Origin: Kingdonia uniflora
Lineage: Eukaryota > Streptophyta > Magnoliopsida > Ranunculales > Circaeasteraceae
Direction of reading: 5' to 3'
DNA length: 64,000 nucleotides
Assembly (NCBI GenBank): GCA_014058105.1
Contig: JACGCM010001927.1
Coordinates: forward strand, 1-64,000
The notes beneath the pieces were generated by a model. It was given only the letters and a program-made list of their open reading frames with translations, did no database searches and was not told the DNA's origin. The stretch's first letter is position 1. Each line of letters begins with the position of its first letter. Position numbers and translations under genes: made by a program. Below are positions 11,926 to 22,199 of this stretch, in pieces.

Positions 11926-12219
11926 AATCACTCATGTAAGAAACTATTATTAGGATAGCTACATTTATATAATATACCACGAATACCGCATTTGTACAAA
12001 ACCAAAAAGGCAGGCTAAAATTTAATAAACAATTATGTGAGAGAATAAATAGTGGGGACAATAGATATCATATTTGTTCATTTGATGATACAGTTCAAAA
12101 AAAAGGCATACAACTAGTATCTATTTGTTCATTTTGTAAAGATCATGATGAAAATAAACAACATACGCTGCTGCATTGCCTCACTGTTGCCACTCTATGG
12201 TAATGGGCAACTAAGTTAG

Positions 12220-12705
12220 ACATACATCTATAGATACCCCATTATTGGTTGATTTGACCAATGCAGTATCTACAATATCTTTGAGATTCAAAACTTTAGA
12301 ACCTCTTCTAACATCAGTACATGTAATCACGGGCTTTGGTTTACAATCCACAATTCTTTAGGAAAGAGACTCTGAAGAGAATCTAGCAAATACAACCAAG
12401 TACACAACACCAATACGAGCACATGCCAACATTCCAATCGGCAACTCCATACGCATAGGTAAATAAATTACAACGACATTTCCCTTCTTAGCATCAATAT
12501 CTTTCAAATAATTGGCGAACTGATAAACTTTGTTAAGCAGCTGGTTAAGCGTCAAACTTGCATCTTAACCTAGATCATTTCCTTCCCAAAAGAATGCAGT
12601 TTTGTCACCAAGTCCCACTTGAATATTTGTATCAAGTGCATTGTAGCATATATTGGTGACACCCCCTTTTAACCACTGAATTTTAATATCCCCATTTCTA
12701 ACAGC
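12220..12705 (-). pseudogene. ACS: Acetyl-CoA synthetase fragment
   Basis: The intact enzyme makes acetyl-CoA from acetate, CoA and ATP in plastids. The minus strand reads [30 protein letters not shown], a stop, then LTLNQLLNKVYQFANYLKD, VVVIYLPMRMELPIGMLACA and RIVDCKPKPVITC with a frame break at about 12360. This is the N-terminal AMP-binding region; the adenylate signature motifs further on are absent. It joins directly to the PP2C fragment at about 12705, with no linker. It is captured in CACTA-1. Confidence 0.9.
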
Positions 12706-12926
12706 TTAGCTGGAGAGGAACTTGAAGACCCCATCACTAGTAACCACGAGAAACAGATGATTTGGTGTTAGCTGAACCCTGGACACCTTGGGAATAGCAG
12801 CACCAATCTTTTCAGCAGTGTTATCTCCCACGCTCCTTGTAAAGGCCGTGCTTGGATACATCCCATTCTGCACCCATAGCCTTAGGGGATCACCTCCATC
12901 ATTCTCTTCATCACCCACAGATACAG
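12706..12926 (-). pseudogene. PP2C / cyclic-nucleotide-binding kinase protein fragment
   Basis: After an intron-like stretch ending near 12926, the minus strand reads [53 protein letters not shown], then SS, a stop (probably a former Q) and AV. RSVGD and the SDGVF segment are conserved PP2C phosphatase motifs (metal-binding aspartates). The LWVQNGMYP context points to the plant PP2C with cyclic-nucleotide-binding and kinase domains. Only one exon is present and it is abutted by the acetyl-CoA synthetase piece. Confidence 0.85.
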
Positions 12927-13140
12927 ATATGATAACCAACAAACAAATGTGCAGACAGTAAAACAAAAAAAATCTAGAGACATATAAGGCACATCAATCC
13001 TCTTTAATGGCAGTATGGACAACAATACAAATTCATTAAGCAATAGCCATTGGCGATTACATATAACATAAGCATGTATTTGTGATACTCCCCTAATGAT
13101 GTCATAGAAGTGCTAATGTCTTATTTATAAAGAAGGGCTT

Positions 13141-14060
13141 TCATATCTTTGACATTGCATGGTCCATCACATCTGCAAAATAGTCTGCATCTTCCTTGGT
13201 AAAGTACAGGGGAGGTGTGACTCTGAACACATTTCCATGAAAGCCACATTTCCCAACTAGTACACCCATTTCTTTCATCTAATTCATAATATGCAAGATT
13301 TTGACTTTAGCTGGAGTTTTCAACTGGCGATCAGTGACAAGTTCAAGTCCAAGTATCAAACCTCGGGCCCTCACATCCCCAATAATTTCATACTTTTCCT
13401 TGAGGGACATAAGGCACTCTTTAAGATAAGAGCCCACAACAAATACATTTTGTTGGAGTTGTTCTTTCTTAATCAACTTTAAAACTACCTGTTCTGCAGC
13501 AGTACATACAGTATTTCCACCAAAGGTATTAAAATAAGTGGCTCGGGTTGACCTGTGCAATCTCAGGAGTTGTTACTGCAACACCAATAGGAATACCGCT
13601 CCCAATGCCCTTTGCCATGGTAACTATGTTGAGTACAACACCATGGGTCTCAAACCCCCAAAAATGACTCCCTATACGCGCAAAGCCTAATTGAACTTCG
13701 TCAGCGATACATAGGCCTCCAATTTTCTTTACACTGTTATATGCAGCAGGTAAGTTGCCCGGTGCCAATTCTACAATTCCTCCTACACCTTGTATGGCTT
13801 CAGTTGTGAAGCCAGCAACACGACCACTAGTTCCATAGTCAATAAGGCCCTGGACATCTTCTGCATATTTTAATCCATTGGAACCGAAGCAACCTCTGTA
13901 AGGATCTGGGTTTGAGGCATGGTGAACACCACTCTGTACAATATTGAACTTCCAGTTAGATTGGGCAGTGACTCCCATTGGCCCCGTTGCGTTACCATGA
14001 TAAGCATTCCTAAGTAATATAATATCCTGACACCCAGTATGGACAACAGTATACAAGACC
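13141..14060 (-). pseudogene. AGT2: Alanine-glyoxylate aminotransferase 2 homologue, C-terminal two-thirds
   Basis: The intact protein is a PLP-dependent class III aminotransferase of mitochondria or peroxisomes. From an acceptor at about 14060 the minus strand reads [40 protein letters not shown] (the PLP-contacting D-E-V), [13 protein letters not shown] (the Schiff-base lysine is present in AKG), [31 protein letters not shown] and, after a stop, [20 protein letters not shown], ending at a native-looking stop at 13141-13143. There is damage around 13550 and one stop near 13280. The N-terminal third is missing. Confidence 0.92.
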
Positions 14061-14245
14061 TGAGAGTTATAAAAGAACTTAAGTGTATGTCATAAACCAA
14101 AAAACATACAGTATATAACAAGCTGCAAATGAGTACTTCCAGAAATAGATAGCAAGGAGAGCATAAGCAGCAGGGATACCTGTCTTTGAATGGTGTGAGC
14201 GTAGACCAGAGTTCTTAGAAAGAATATATAGAAGACCAACACAGA

Positions 14246-14545
14246 TTATTTCAGATGCAAACTTATTAAGTAATAATGTGATCCTGATTGTAAAGAGTAG
14301 TAGTATTCCTGATTATAAAGCAGATTAATCGAGAAGCCAAGATCTGAAACAATATATAACGCATCAGACATTCCTCCAAGTCGCCTAAGAGGTTTTTTCC
14401 CAACCCAAGTTGGATTGCCTCCTATCGACATATCGGCCGATACTACATACCATATATTTTAACTCGAATTCAGACGAGATGAGCTCAGAGACACCATTAA
14501 AGTACTCGATGGACCTCTATATTGTGATGTTTTTGTAGACAGCAA
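14246..14545 (-). pseudogene. Unidentified coding fragment(s)
   Basis: The minus strand reads TIYRSIEYFNGVSELISSEF in one frame at about 14525-14455, then GGNPTWVGKKPLRRLGGMSD and ALYIVSDLGFSI at 14420-14325. Both look like true protein sequence with real-gene codon patterns, but I cannot name the family. They lie on the same strand as the other captured fragments in CACTA-1 and may be one more gene. Confidence 0.45.
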
Positions 14546-15070
14546 TTGGGGTCTACCCTTGATAGACCAATACGTTAATAGTACTAAATTGAAGTGGGAA
14601 TTGAAGCTTGGGGATCCATCAATGACGGATTTCACACTCAAATCGAATTGAGTAGCAAATCAAATTAGCAAATCTAATTAAATCATAAAAATAGTTAAAT
14701 TACATTAGAATTACCAAATCTACAAAGGAATTAGAGTTTGAAGTTGGAAAACTTACCCATCATGGAGCAGAACTGGGAGCAATAAATCAGTAAATCAGCA
14801 AATCATCATATCCAAGAGCATCAACTGAGATAGACAAAATTGATTAACCCATTATTGAGATCAAGAAATTTGAAGAATACTCAAATTTAAGTTTCAGTTT
14901 TAGGGTTTATGATCGTGTAATTGGGATTTTTGAGAAGTTTGAGAGTTTGGTCTCTGTTACCAACTCCAACAAAGAAAAACAAGAGGAGAAACCAAAATTT
15001 GAACCTAAGAGCTGCGCGGGAAGAAAAAGAGAGAGGGAAAACTGATAGAAAGAAATACCACAGACCCACC
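14546..15070. other. CACTA-1 right interior, no gene seen
   Basis: AT-rich, with frames on both strands lacking motifs. The last 100 bp before the right terminus carry the CCGTGGC and CCGTGAC subterminal motifs. Confidence 0.4.
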
Positions 15071-15177
15071 CCAACTTTATTAGCCATGGATAAACTTTCT
15101 CTCATATAAGCTACAACAACTATCCGTGGCAAAAGAAAAAAAGACCGTGACAATTTTCCTATTTTGGTGTAGTGGTT

Positions 15178-15950
15178 TTGTATTATGTGCGATAGGCCCT
15201 AAGGGTATCGCGCGTCTTGATGATCTGACTAGTCTCCTTTGTCTCTATGTACACATTTTTCCAAAATTCTTTTTATTTCATGATTTGAGGCCTCCACCTG
15301 GCCACTACTCTAATGATGATAATCAGTTGTTCTTTTATATGTGATAGAGTATTTGCAAATCAAATTGCAAAACGCTAGATTGCAAAAGTAGTTTTTGCTG
15401 CCACTAATTATATTATGTGGCACCCTAAATGAATGAAGATAGTTTTCAGAGGTGCTATTACAGACCCATGGTCGTTTGAGGGGCAAGCTAGTGCCTTTAC
15501 CCATTTTAATACAAAATCCACAGCCGGCAGGATGCATAAAATTTATTTGGAAGCAGGGAATGGTCTCATAAAATCTATGCCCCGAACAATAAATATTTTA
15601 CCTGTTAGGATATTGCTTAGGGGCATCATGCTTCAAGGATAAGTATTTCCAAATTGTCGACACTTACCCCATAAAATGCAATACTTATATGTGTCTTTTA
15701 AGATGGTAGGCCAATTTAGTCCAATTTACATTATTTTAGCTACTGTTCATTTAGACCCAAAATGTTTGTCAAATTCTCTTGGGTGGTATAGTTTTAGGAC
15801 ATTGACTATTTCTTCATCAGGTATGCATAATCGAGTTATCTGGTCTGAGCAAAACTTGTATTGGTAAGGATCTTTCCATGTTAATCGCTTTAGTTCGTAG
15901 AGAAACTGGCAAATGTTCCATGGCAAGGTAATTTACTATGGCTACGTACT
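15178..15950 (-). pseudogene. Athila RNase H end and integrase N-terminal/core part (right of CACTA-1)
   Basis: On minus, VAIVNYLAMEHLP (end of RNase H) near 15935 is followed by CIPDEEIVNVLKLYH, FDKHFGSK, WPTILKDTYKYC (zinc-finger region), SMMPLSNILTGKIF, GIDFMRPFPAS, VDFVLKWVKALACPSND and, in other frames, IISGSKNYFCN, SSGQVEASNHEIKRILEK and AYRT-stop-YKT, reaching the CACTA-1 target site. The reading then resumes at 6820. Many frameshifts are present, and the D-D-E positions are partly altered. Confidence 0.88.
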
Positions 15951-16307
15951 AAGGGAGTGAGTCAGCTCTTAGATGAAATGATCCTATTACAGATGGTGGA
16001 CTATCTGGTGGATCTCCCATAAGATCTAACAGATGGTCAGCTTCTATATTTAGTTCATCTGAGTCTCCATTTGTCTCGTTATCCCATGTGTATGTATCAC
16101 TAGACTCTACTGAGTATGTAAAACATGTACTTAAGTTATGCACACAGATTTCTATTGCATTGACACCCGTTAGATCTTCTATAGCATTGATGAACTTATT
16201 TAGGCCACCTGTAAGAGTTCCCATAAAATGAGGGAAATATCTTTCGCATCGCTAGACACATCTTATGTCCACGATGACAAGTCTACCATGAAAAACAAGT
16301 CTCATTC

Positions 16308-16640
16308 TTAGATAAAAAGATCATATAGTATGCCCCTTAGGTGTTTTTCGTATCTATCAGTATGGAATGGTAAGACATTAACACTCACTCCCAAATCTTG
16401 GAGAGCTCTGTCTATGTGAAGATTTTCGATCATGCATGGAATGGTGGGAGTACCTAGATCACGGAGTTGTTGCGGAGTTAGTATTTTTTTGAGGAATACT
16501 TTTATGTGGACATTAAGATATCGTTTCTTAATACATATTTCTTTTAAGAAATTGGCATTACTGGGTACACGATCTATGGCTTTGAGCAATGGGATTTTAA
16601 TGCGAACATGACGAAACATGTCCATTATTTCAGAATATTG
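16308..16640 (-). pseudogene. Athila protease region
   Basis: The minus frame reads MDMFRHVRIKIPLLKAIDRV, KEICIKKRYLNVHIK, TPTIPCMIENLHIDRALQDL and GVSVNVLPF. The DLGxS motif in place of D(S/T)G is normal for Athila-group proteases. The frame continues to a stop at 16308. Gag lies upstream (16683-17500). Confidence 0.85.
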
Positions 16641-16682
16641 ATTATCCTTGTATCCACTATTGATACTTTGGGGGTGTGGAAC

Positions 16683-17900
16683 TCAAGGAGTATAGTATTT
16701 TTCAGATGTAACAGATATGGCGCATGGATTTCTACTTAACTCAGGGTTACTTTTTGGCCTGGGCTCGCTAGTTTCCATCTCAGTGGTTTCTTTCTCAGAA
16801 CTTTCCCCAGTTTGTGGAGCATTTGGCGTGAGGTTCAAAATATCTTCCATTGGCATATCGACCTGGTTATCGACCTTCTTACCACTCCAGAAAGTTGTGA
16901 TCGCATAAACTTGTGTTGTTTCCATAGTCGATGTTTGAATTTGAGTACCTCTGGGATTTTCTTCCAGTTGGCTAGACAATTTGTATTTTTCTCGTTCACT
17001 AATTTTGTTGAATAAGTTCCTTAATTGTTGCTCTATTTTGGATAAGGATTAAGAATGAAGATTTTTTTAGTTCTCGAGGGTTCCTACGCGAGCCTTTATT
17101 CGACTTTCAAATTCTACAAATCGATCTGTGATCGGAATTCTAGGCGGGTAGTGAGTATCATTCATTTGCCGAGTACCTTTTTTGATAGGCCTAAAATTAC
17201 CAGGATTTGTGTGGTTGTTTCTCCAAGAATAATTTGTGTGGTTCTGCCATGTTGGTTTCTAATAAAAGCATTAACCTGTTCTGTATTATTAATTTCAAAG
17301 TAGAAGGAGCAATCTTGCTCGATATGAGAAAATTCACCACACGTCTCACGCGACTGTTGGACATTATTTACCGGGTTAGGTGGAGCAGAAAGTTTATCGA
17401 TTTTATTCGAAGGATATTAATTTTGGTAAGAAATGCCATGTTGTCACTAATCTCTAGGATTCCTCTCTTTTTGTTACGACCGCTCTTATAAGAATCAAAG
17501 TCCTACTATATGGATTTTTTTACTAATGCCTAGAATACTTCATGTGAATAGATTTTAACCTACAATGAATGTCGGACGTAATGCCATGATAAAATATCAA
17601 GATCAGGTACTAGATTTCCAAACCGTGTTGTGGACATTACAAGAGAAGATCATTAAATCTCTCTTAGGCCTCGTGGAATGGTTCAGAATCAACTTAGTAG
17701 AATTCGATAATTTTTTTCTTGATAGCTAGAGTTTTGGCCATTGCAAAAAAAATTGATGTGGACTTCTTTGAATGCTCGGCGCATGTTTTAATTGATGAAG
17801 GTGCTAGGGAGTCTAACCATTGGTCTACCTTCTCTTTTAATAAGAGGGAGAAAAGATGCAGGTAAATGGATTCCTCCGTGACGTTTCGATAACGTGAAAG
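16683..17900 (-). pseudogene. Athila gag C-terminal region
   Basis: Minus-strand pieces include a degraded zinc knuckle (TCGEFSHIEQDC) near 17355, EQVNAFIRNQ near 17270, YSWRNNHTNPGNFRPIKKGT near 17190, then QLEENPRGTQ and, after an insertion-like stretch, FWSGKKVDNQ (16970-16860). The order is as in Athila gag. The region from 17500 to 17900 is probably more gag but too decayed to read. Several frameshifts are present. Confidence 0.75.
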
Positions 17901-18430
17901 TGCGTATATTTTTCTGAAGTCCTTATGTGCCTATAAAGACATTCTGTGTCACTACAGCAAATAAGGTAGTTAAGTAAATCTTGGACTGTCTAAAATAGAT
18001 GTTGCACTTATGGTGAGTGAGTAAGAGAGATTCGGATCTCAAAATGTAATTCTGGAACTGCAACCATATGAAGGAAGGTACTTACCTCAATAAAACTAGG
18101 GAAAGGACAAGGCATTTGTTAAAATTTGCTAACATCACTCAATTTTTACAAATCTATTCCTTCTTAATATATTATGAAGGAAGGTACTTACCTAAAAATT
18201 TTACAAATCTAACATCACTCTAGTATCATGATAGATCAAATATTTTCTTCTGAAATTACCTCATATTCTATAAGAGGGATAGAGTAAGGGCTTTTAGTAG
18301 TTGATTCTAAGGAAAGAAGAAGCTTAGGTTAGGGTTTTTATTCAGGAAGGAAAGAACCTTTGGTTCTATTTAATACTTTAATTGAGTTACTCCCTTCAAT
18401 CTAAGTGAATATTTAATATTTTGCCGACAG
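17901..18430. other. Left flank of Tat element, with a repeated motif
   Basis: No gene seen. The 21-bp sequence starting TATGAAGGAAGGTACTTACC occurs at 18067 and 18173 and again at 47164. TTGCTAACATCACTCAATTT at about 18126 matches the inverse of a stretch near 47080. This could be the 5' region of the Athila element or a separate repeat. Confidence 0.4.
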
Positions 18431-18836
18431 ACGACTGTAGGGACCTATCCCTCAATCTCACCAAAAATCGAGTTGTTGCCAGTTCGAATTACCTCCATCT
18501 CAGACTCACGCATTTTTAACATAACTTCTCAAGTCAACATTCCAACCTACTCCACAAACTGGTGAAGAAGAGTCAAACTCAAACCGAAAAACCTTAACCA
18601 GTCAAAGATACATACATCTCACGAAATCGTCAGTTACTCAGTCAACCGCCTCTAACCACATTGTTCGGAGAACGTGCTCCAGCACGATGAATAACTGGGG
18701 AGAATGCCTATATAAAGGAGAAGTTACAGAAGAGATAGGGACCAGAAAAATTACACAAGAGATCACCAAGAAACTACATGTTGTAGATTCTCATAAACAT
18801 TCAAACTTCTTAGTTACAAGGTTCAAACATTTCTAC

Positions 18837-19189
18837 TAATCCACAATACGATGAAAAAACTCTAGTTAGCTGAAAAGTCTGAAGAACACCAATTGATTGG
18901 GAAAACAAAGCTTCAATTGCTTAAAAATATAAAGTAATTACAAAAAAATTACTCCAAAAACCCTAGGCCTCTTTCAGAACTCTTTCTAGATCTAACATAA
19001 GAATATAATGCCTAGCCTTGCCCATTTTTATAAGGGTTACAAGTTCTTAGTTCCAATAGGACTGGGTTACAAGTTGCTAGTCCCAATAGGACTTACGTTA
19101 CAAGTTCCTAGTCCCAATAGGACTTGCCTAGTCTTGCCTTTTTTATAAGGGTTACAAGTTCCTAGTCCCAATAGGACTTGCCTAGATCC
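18837..19189 (-). repeat. 3' LTR of the gag-only element
   Basis: 353 bp, paired with 21414-21766. It contains four spaced copies of a GGGTTACAAGTT...CCAATAGGAC-type unit (about 19032-19178), also present in the other LTR. Confidence 0.9.
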
Positions 19190-19969
19190 TCTTGGATCAT
19201 GGCTCCCCCTTTTAGGAGCCTTGAGCTCCTGCTCAAGCGAGAACTGGAGAGGTATAAATGCGGTGCTGCCCATTACCCTGTTGTACCACTTCGACTTACT
19301 AGGTACCTGACCCTTCTTCCTAACTCGGAACGACTCAATACCACCACATGTCTTGCCTGACAATAACTTTCGGCAAAACACACTATGCCCCTCGGGCTCA
19401 TCATATCCAATAACATACACTGACCTAACAAAATGTTGTATCTGCATAAAAACCAACATAGCGGAAGTAGTTGGTAATGGGGGTCGAAATAAACTATCAG
19501 CCAATTTGTCGTCTACTCCCTTCTTATACTGTATATTCAAGGGAAATTATTAGAGATATGACAGCCCCTTTATCTGGCGAGCTTGTTGTAGCTTGAACTG
19601 TGTAGCTAAAAACTGGAATGGTTTGTGATCAGTATGTACCACAACCTCCTCTTGCAACTTCCCCAATTCGGTTTCTTGCTTCAAAAATGTTGTCATTGGA
19701 GACAACACTCTAGCCGACGTACCCTCCTGAACCAGTCGCACCATTAGCACAAACTTGTTGTTCACATTAACCAACCGCTTCACCTGAGTCGCCGTTACCA
19801 AATTTGACGTAGTGACATGCTCCTTACAAGCATTAATATGGAACTCCTTTCCCTCTTTCACAAGATGATGCTTACGAGCTCTACGGTAATAAATCGCATC
19901 CCAGTCCCAAAGATAAGGGCTACCCAAGATGACCTGACCCACATCCAAAGGAACCACCTCATACATCAC
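19067..19969 (-). pseudogene. Protease tail joined to RNase H end (RT deleted)
   Basis: On minus from 19969: MYEVVPLDVGQVILGSPYLW and the tail of the protease region, then TSARVLSPMTTFLKQ. It then runs directly to LQEEVVVHTDHKPFQFLATQ and, after a stop at 19550, YKKGVDDKLADSLFRPP, which are RNase H motifs. About 350 residues of reverse transcriptase expected between them are absent. The frame runs on into the 3' LTR. Confidence 0.85.
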
Positions 19970-20047
19970 CTCATCAATAAACTTCTCAGAAATTATAATC
20001 TTGAATGTGCACTACTTCGTGACCATCACATCCACATCTTTCTGAAA

Positions 20048-20503
20048 TTACCTCAATCCATACAGCCTAGGATGAGCTGTAGTCCTCAAACCTATCTTCT
20101 TCACCGACGTCTTAGAAATCAATTTTTTCTGACTACCCGGATCCATAATGGCCTTGAATAAACTCTGCTTTACCTGAATACTAACATGAAAAAGCTCTTC
20201 CCGACACTCTTCCTCGGCAGCCAAAATCTGCTGAAACATAAGTGTAAGCTTAGGATTCGGTTTATCTAAATCCGGAAGGTCAACAACCTCAGCGGTTAGT
20301 ACATATTTCTCTTTATTGCGCTTCTCCTCCTTCGGCCTAAGCTTCGAGTGAAGTTTCCAACAATAATCGGAAAGATGCCCACTCGCCTTATAATGATTAC
20401 AATGAAATTCCTTGGACGAAGACCCCTCCTTTGGCCTCTCCCTTATGCTCATTTTTCTAACTCGACTTGTACCCCGACTTGATCTTGTCGTCTTCTTTAT
20501 CAC
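20048..20503 (-). pseudogene. Gag end and protease of the gag-only element
   Basis: FHCNHYKASGHLSDYCWKLH is a zinc-knuckle-like motif with one cysteine changed, and IMDPGSQKKLIS carries the aspartic-protease D-x-G-S. The stretch is rich in K, E and R. The frame is open for 151 codons. Upstream gag pieces lie at 20507-20764 and 20883-21374. Confidence 0.85.
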
Positions 20504-20506
20504 TCT

Positions 20507-21374
20507 TCAAGTACTTGCCTTTACGATAGCGTCCTCGATATTGGCCATAGTAAAGAGTTTCAACTCTCTCCTAATGGACTCCAACAAACCCCCCGTGTAC
20601 TTCATAAACACCTTATACTCGTCCACATCAATGTCCAAAACCAAAGCTTGGTTATGGAATGTCGTAGTGTACTCCTGTACGGATTTCTCAAACTGTTGGC
20701 GCAAATTGTACCATTTATACCATCTCTCTTGCTCATACCCAATCGGATAAAACTGCTTTTGCACTTAAGCCCTGAATTCTTTCTAACCCAAATCTCCTAT
20801 ATTGTGGCATTTTCGATAAGATTTCCACCACGTGAGTGCATGACTTGCAAATTTCAAAGTAGCAAAGCAAATCTGCTGAGCATTAGAGTATTCGTAAACT
20901 AAAAAAATAAGTTTCAAACCTATCTAACCAGTTATACAACTTCTCGGCATCGATCAAACCGTCGAATACCAAAATTTCAATCTTAAAACCAATACGAAGA
21001 TTTCGCAGAAGATTCGTGGACTTTCTAATAATCGATCGTTCCTCACCGGATTCGGCAGCACTAGAATCATCAAAAACCAAAACGTCCTCGTCACCATCCA
21101 CTACCATAACCCCTTTCATCTTCAAACGGCCTCGCCGTTTCACCGAAGTGGAAGCCTTAGAGAGGTTCGTGAGACGCAATTGCTCCACTAACTCCCCTAC
21201 CGTAGAAGTTAGAGCAGAAACTGTCATTTCCAAAACCGTGAATCTCTCGTTGGGGTCGCCCATCTCCAAATCATCTTTCTTCTTCAAATTAGGTTTGCGA
21301 TGGATCTTCAACGAACTCACTAGCTTCTCCTTCGTTTGCTTGAGACGGTCGCGTGGAGAGACCATAAACCACAA
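20507..21374 (-). pseudogene. Gag of the gag-only element, N-terminal and middle
   Basis: 20883-21374 reads MGDPNERFTVLEMTVSALTS (coiled-coil-like start), then ILVFDGLIDAEKLYNWLDRF, the usual start of the retrotransposon gag core. 20507-20764 continues with QFYPIGYEQERWYKWYNLRQ and SVQEYTTTFHNQALVLDID. A frameshift and stop near 20770-20880 separate the two pieces. Confidence 0.88.
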
Positions 21375-21413
21375 TCAACCCCCGAAGATCGTAACTAAAA
21401 ACCTGATACCACT

Positions 21414-21766
21414 TAATTCACAATACGATGAAGAAGTTCTAGTTAGCTGAAAAGTCTGAAGAACACCAATTGATTGGGAAAACAAAGCTTCAATTGCTTT
21501 AAAAAATAAAGTAATTACAAGAAAATTACTCCAAAAACCCTAGGCCTCTTTCAGAACTCTTTCTAGATCCAACATTAGAAAACAATGCCTAGCCTTGCCC
21601 CATTTTATAAGGGTTACAAGTTCTTAGTTCCAATAAGACTGGGTTACAAGTTCTTAGTCCCAATAAGACTTGCGTTACAAGTTCCTAGTCCCAATAGGAC
21701 TTGCCTAGTCTTACCCCTTTTATAAGGGTTACAAGTTCCTAGTCCCAATAAAACTTGCCTAGATCA
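21414..21766 (-). repeat. 5' LTR of the gag-only element
   Basis: 353 bp, partner of 18837-19189. On minus it begins TGATCTAGGC and ends TTGTGAATTA, with the primer-binding site directly after. Confidence 0.9.
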
Positions 21767-22199
21767 TCTACATCTAGAGATCACTTATAATAAGATATCC
21801 GCCTCAAGCAATAAATATACTTTTATAAAAATCCTCCACTCGAGGTTATGGTTTTTTACTTATTCATAGGTTTTCTACGCTAAAATAACCTGTGTCATTT
21901 CTTGCTTTTCATTAGAATATTGTCGTAGGTTCATTGGTGTGATTGCGAATTCCAAGCCATTTCAAGCTTATGGAATTTGGCCATTACATTTGGCGCTGTA
22001 TGTGGGAAAGATTGCATTTCCACCATATCCTAAGGCATTCTATCACTACAATTTTAAATCATGGTTACTTCCAGACGACCGGCTACAGGCATCCAGGTCG
22101 ATATTTGAATAGAGCCGGGGTAAATTACAGAGTTAAGGGCGAATCTCAATGCCGAAACAAAGAAATGCGCCGAGCTCGAACTTCAGTTAACTAAAGATT

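Larger units (their letters stand above)
6824..15174. mobile_element. CACTA-1: En/Spm-type transposon carrying several host gene fragments
   Basis: The left end at 6824 begins CACTATACCAA; the right end at 15174, read on the other strand, begins CACTACACCAA, giving 10 of 11 matching bases. Flanking 3-bp duplications GTT occur at 6821-6823 and 15175-15177, the size expected for CACTA elements. Both ends contain subterminal CCGTGG/CCACGG-type repeats. The interior holds a minus-strand transposase remnant and pieces of NSN1, acetyl-CoA synthetase, PP2C-kinase and AGT2, all on minus. The insertion site falls inside an Athila integrase whose reading resumes on the other side. Confidence 0.9.
6300..17900 (-). 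mobile_element. Athila-type Ty3/gypsy retrotransposon, internally deleted, split by CACTA-1
   Basis: On minus, gag (about 17.8-16.68 kb), protease (16.64-16.3 kb) and integrase (15.9-15.18 kb, resuming at 6820-6300) occur in the canonical order. I find no reverse transcriptase between protease and integrase, so an internal deletion is likely near 15.95-16.3 kb. CACTA-1 interrupts the integrase at a GTT target. LTRs were not identified. The left and right limits given are where recognisable protein ends, not element ends. Confidence 0.82.
18837..21766 (-). mobile_element. Internally deleted gypsy element (gag-protease only) inside the Tat 5' LTR
   Basis: Two LTRs of exactly 353 bp (18837-19189 and 21414-21766), closely similar, and a perfect TCTAC target duplication (18832-18836 and 21767-21771). 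Read on minus, a TGGTATCAGGT primer-binding site (initiator-Met type) follows the 5' LTR at about 21412-21402, and a polypurine tract (AAAAGGGGGAG) precedes the 3' LTR near 19210. It encodes gag, protease and a short RNase H end, but I find no reverse transcriptase core or integrase. It must have depended on another element, like the described TR-GAG class. Confidence 0.93.
18436..21988 (+). repeat. 5' LTR of Tat element, interrupted
   Basis: Matches the 3' LTR (43701-44321) throughout. It is split after 18836 by a 2,930-bp LTR element and resumes at 21767 with TCTACATCTAGAG. Without the insertion it is about 618 bp, against 621 bp for the 3' LTR. GCCTATATAAAGGAGAAG near 18708 is a probable TATA region. 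TTTGGCGCTGTATGTGGG follows at 21989-22006 as a candidate primer-binding site. Confidence 0.92.

Noticed and set aside
20412..20750. 112-codon plus frame
   Set aside because: It lies opposite the gag of the gag-only element, which has convincing motifs on minus.
21016..21450. 144-codon plus frame
   Set aside because: It is the complement of the gag coding strand and runs into the LTR; no motif.
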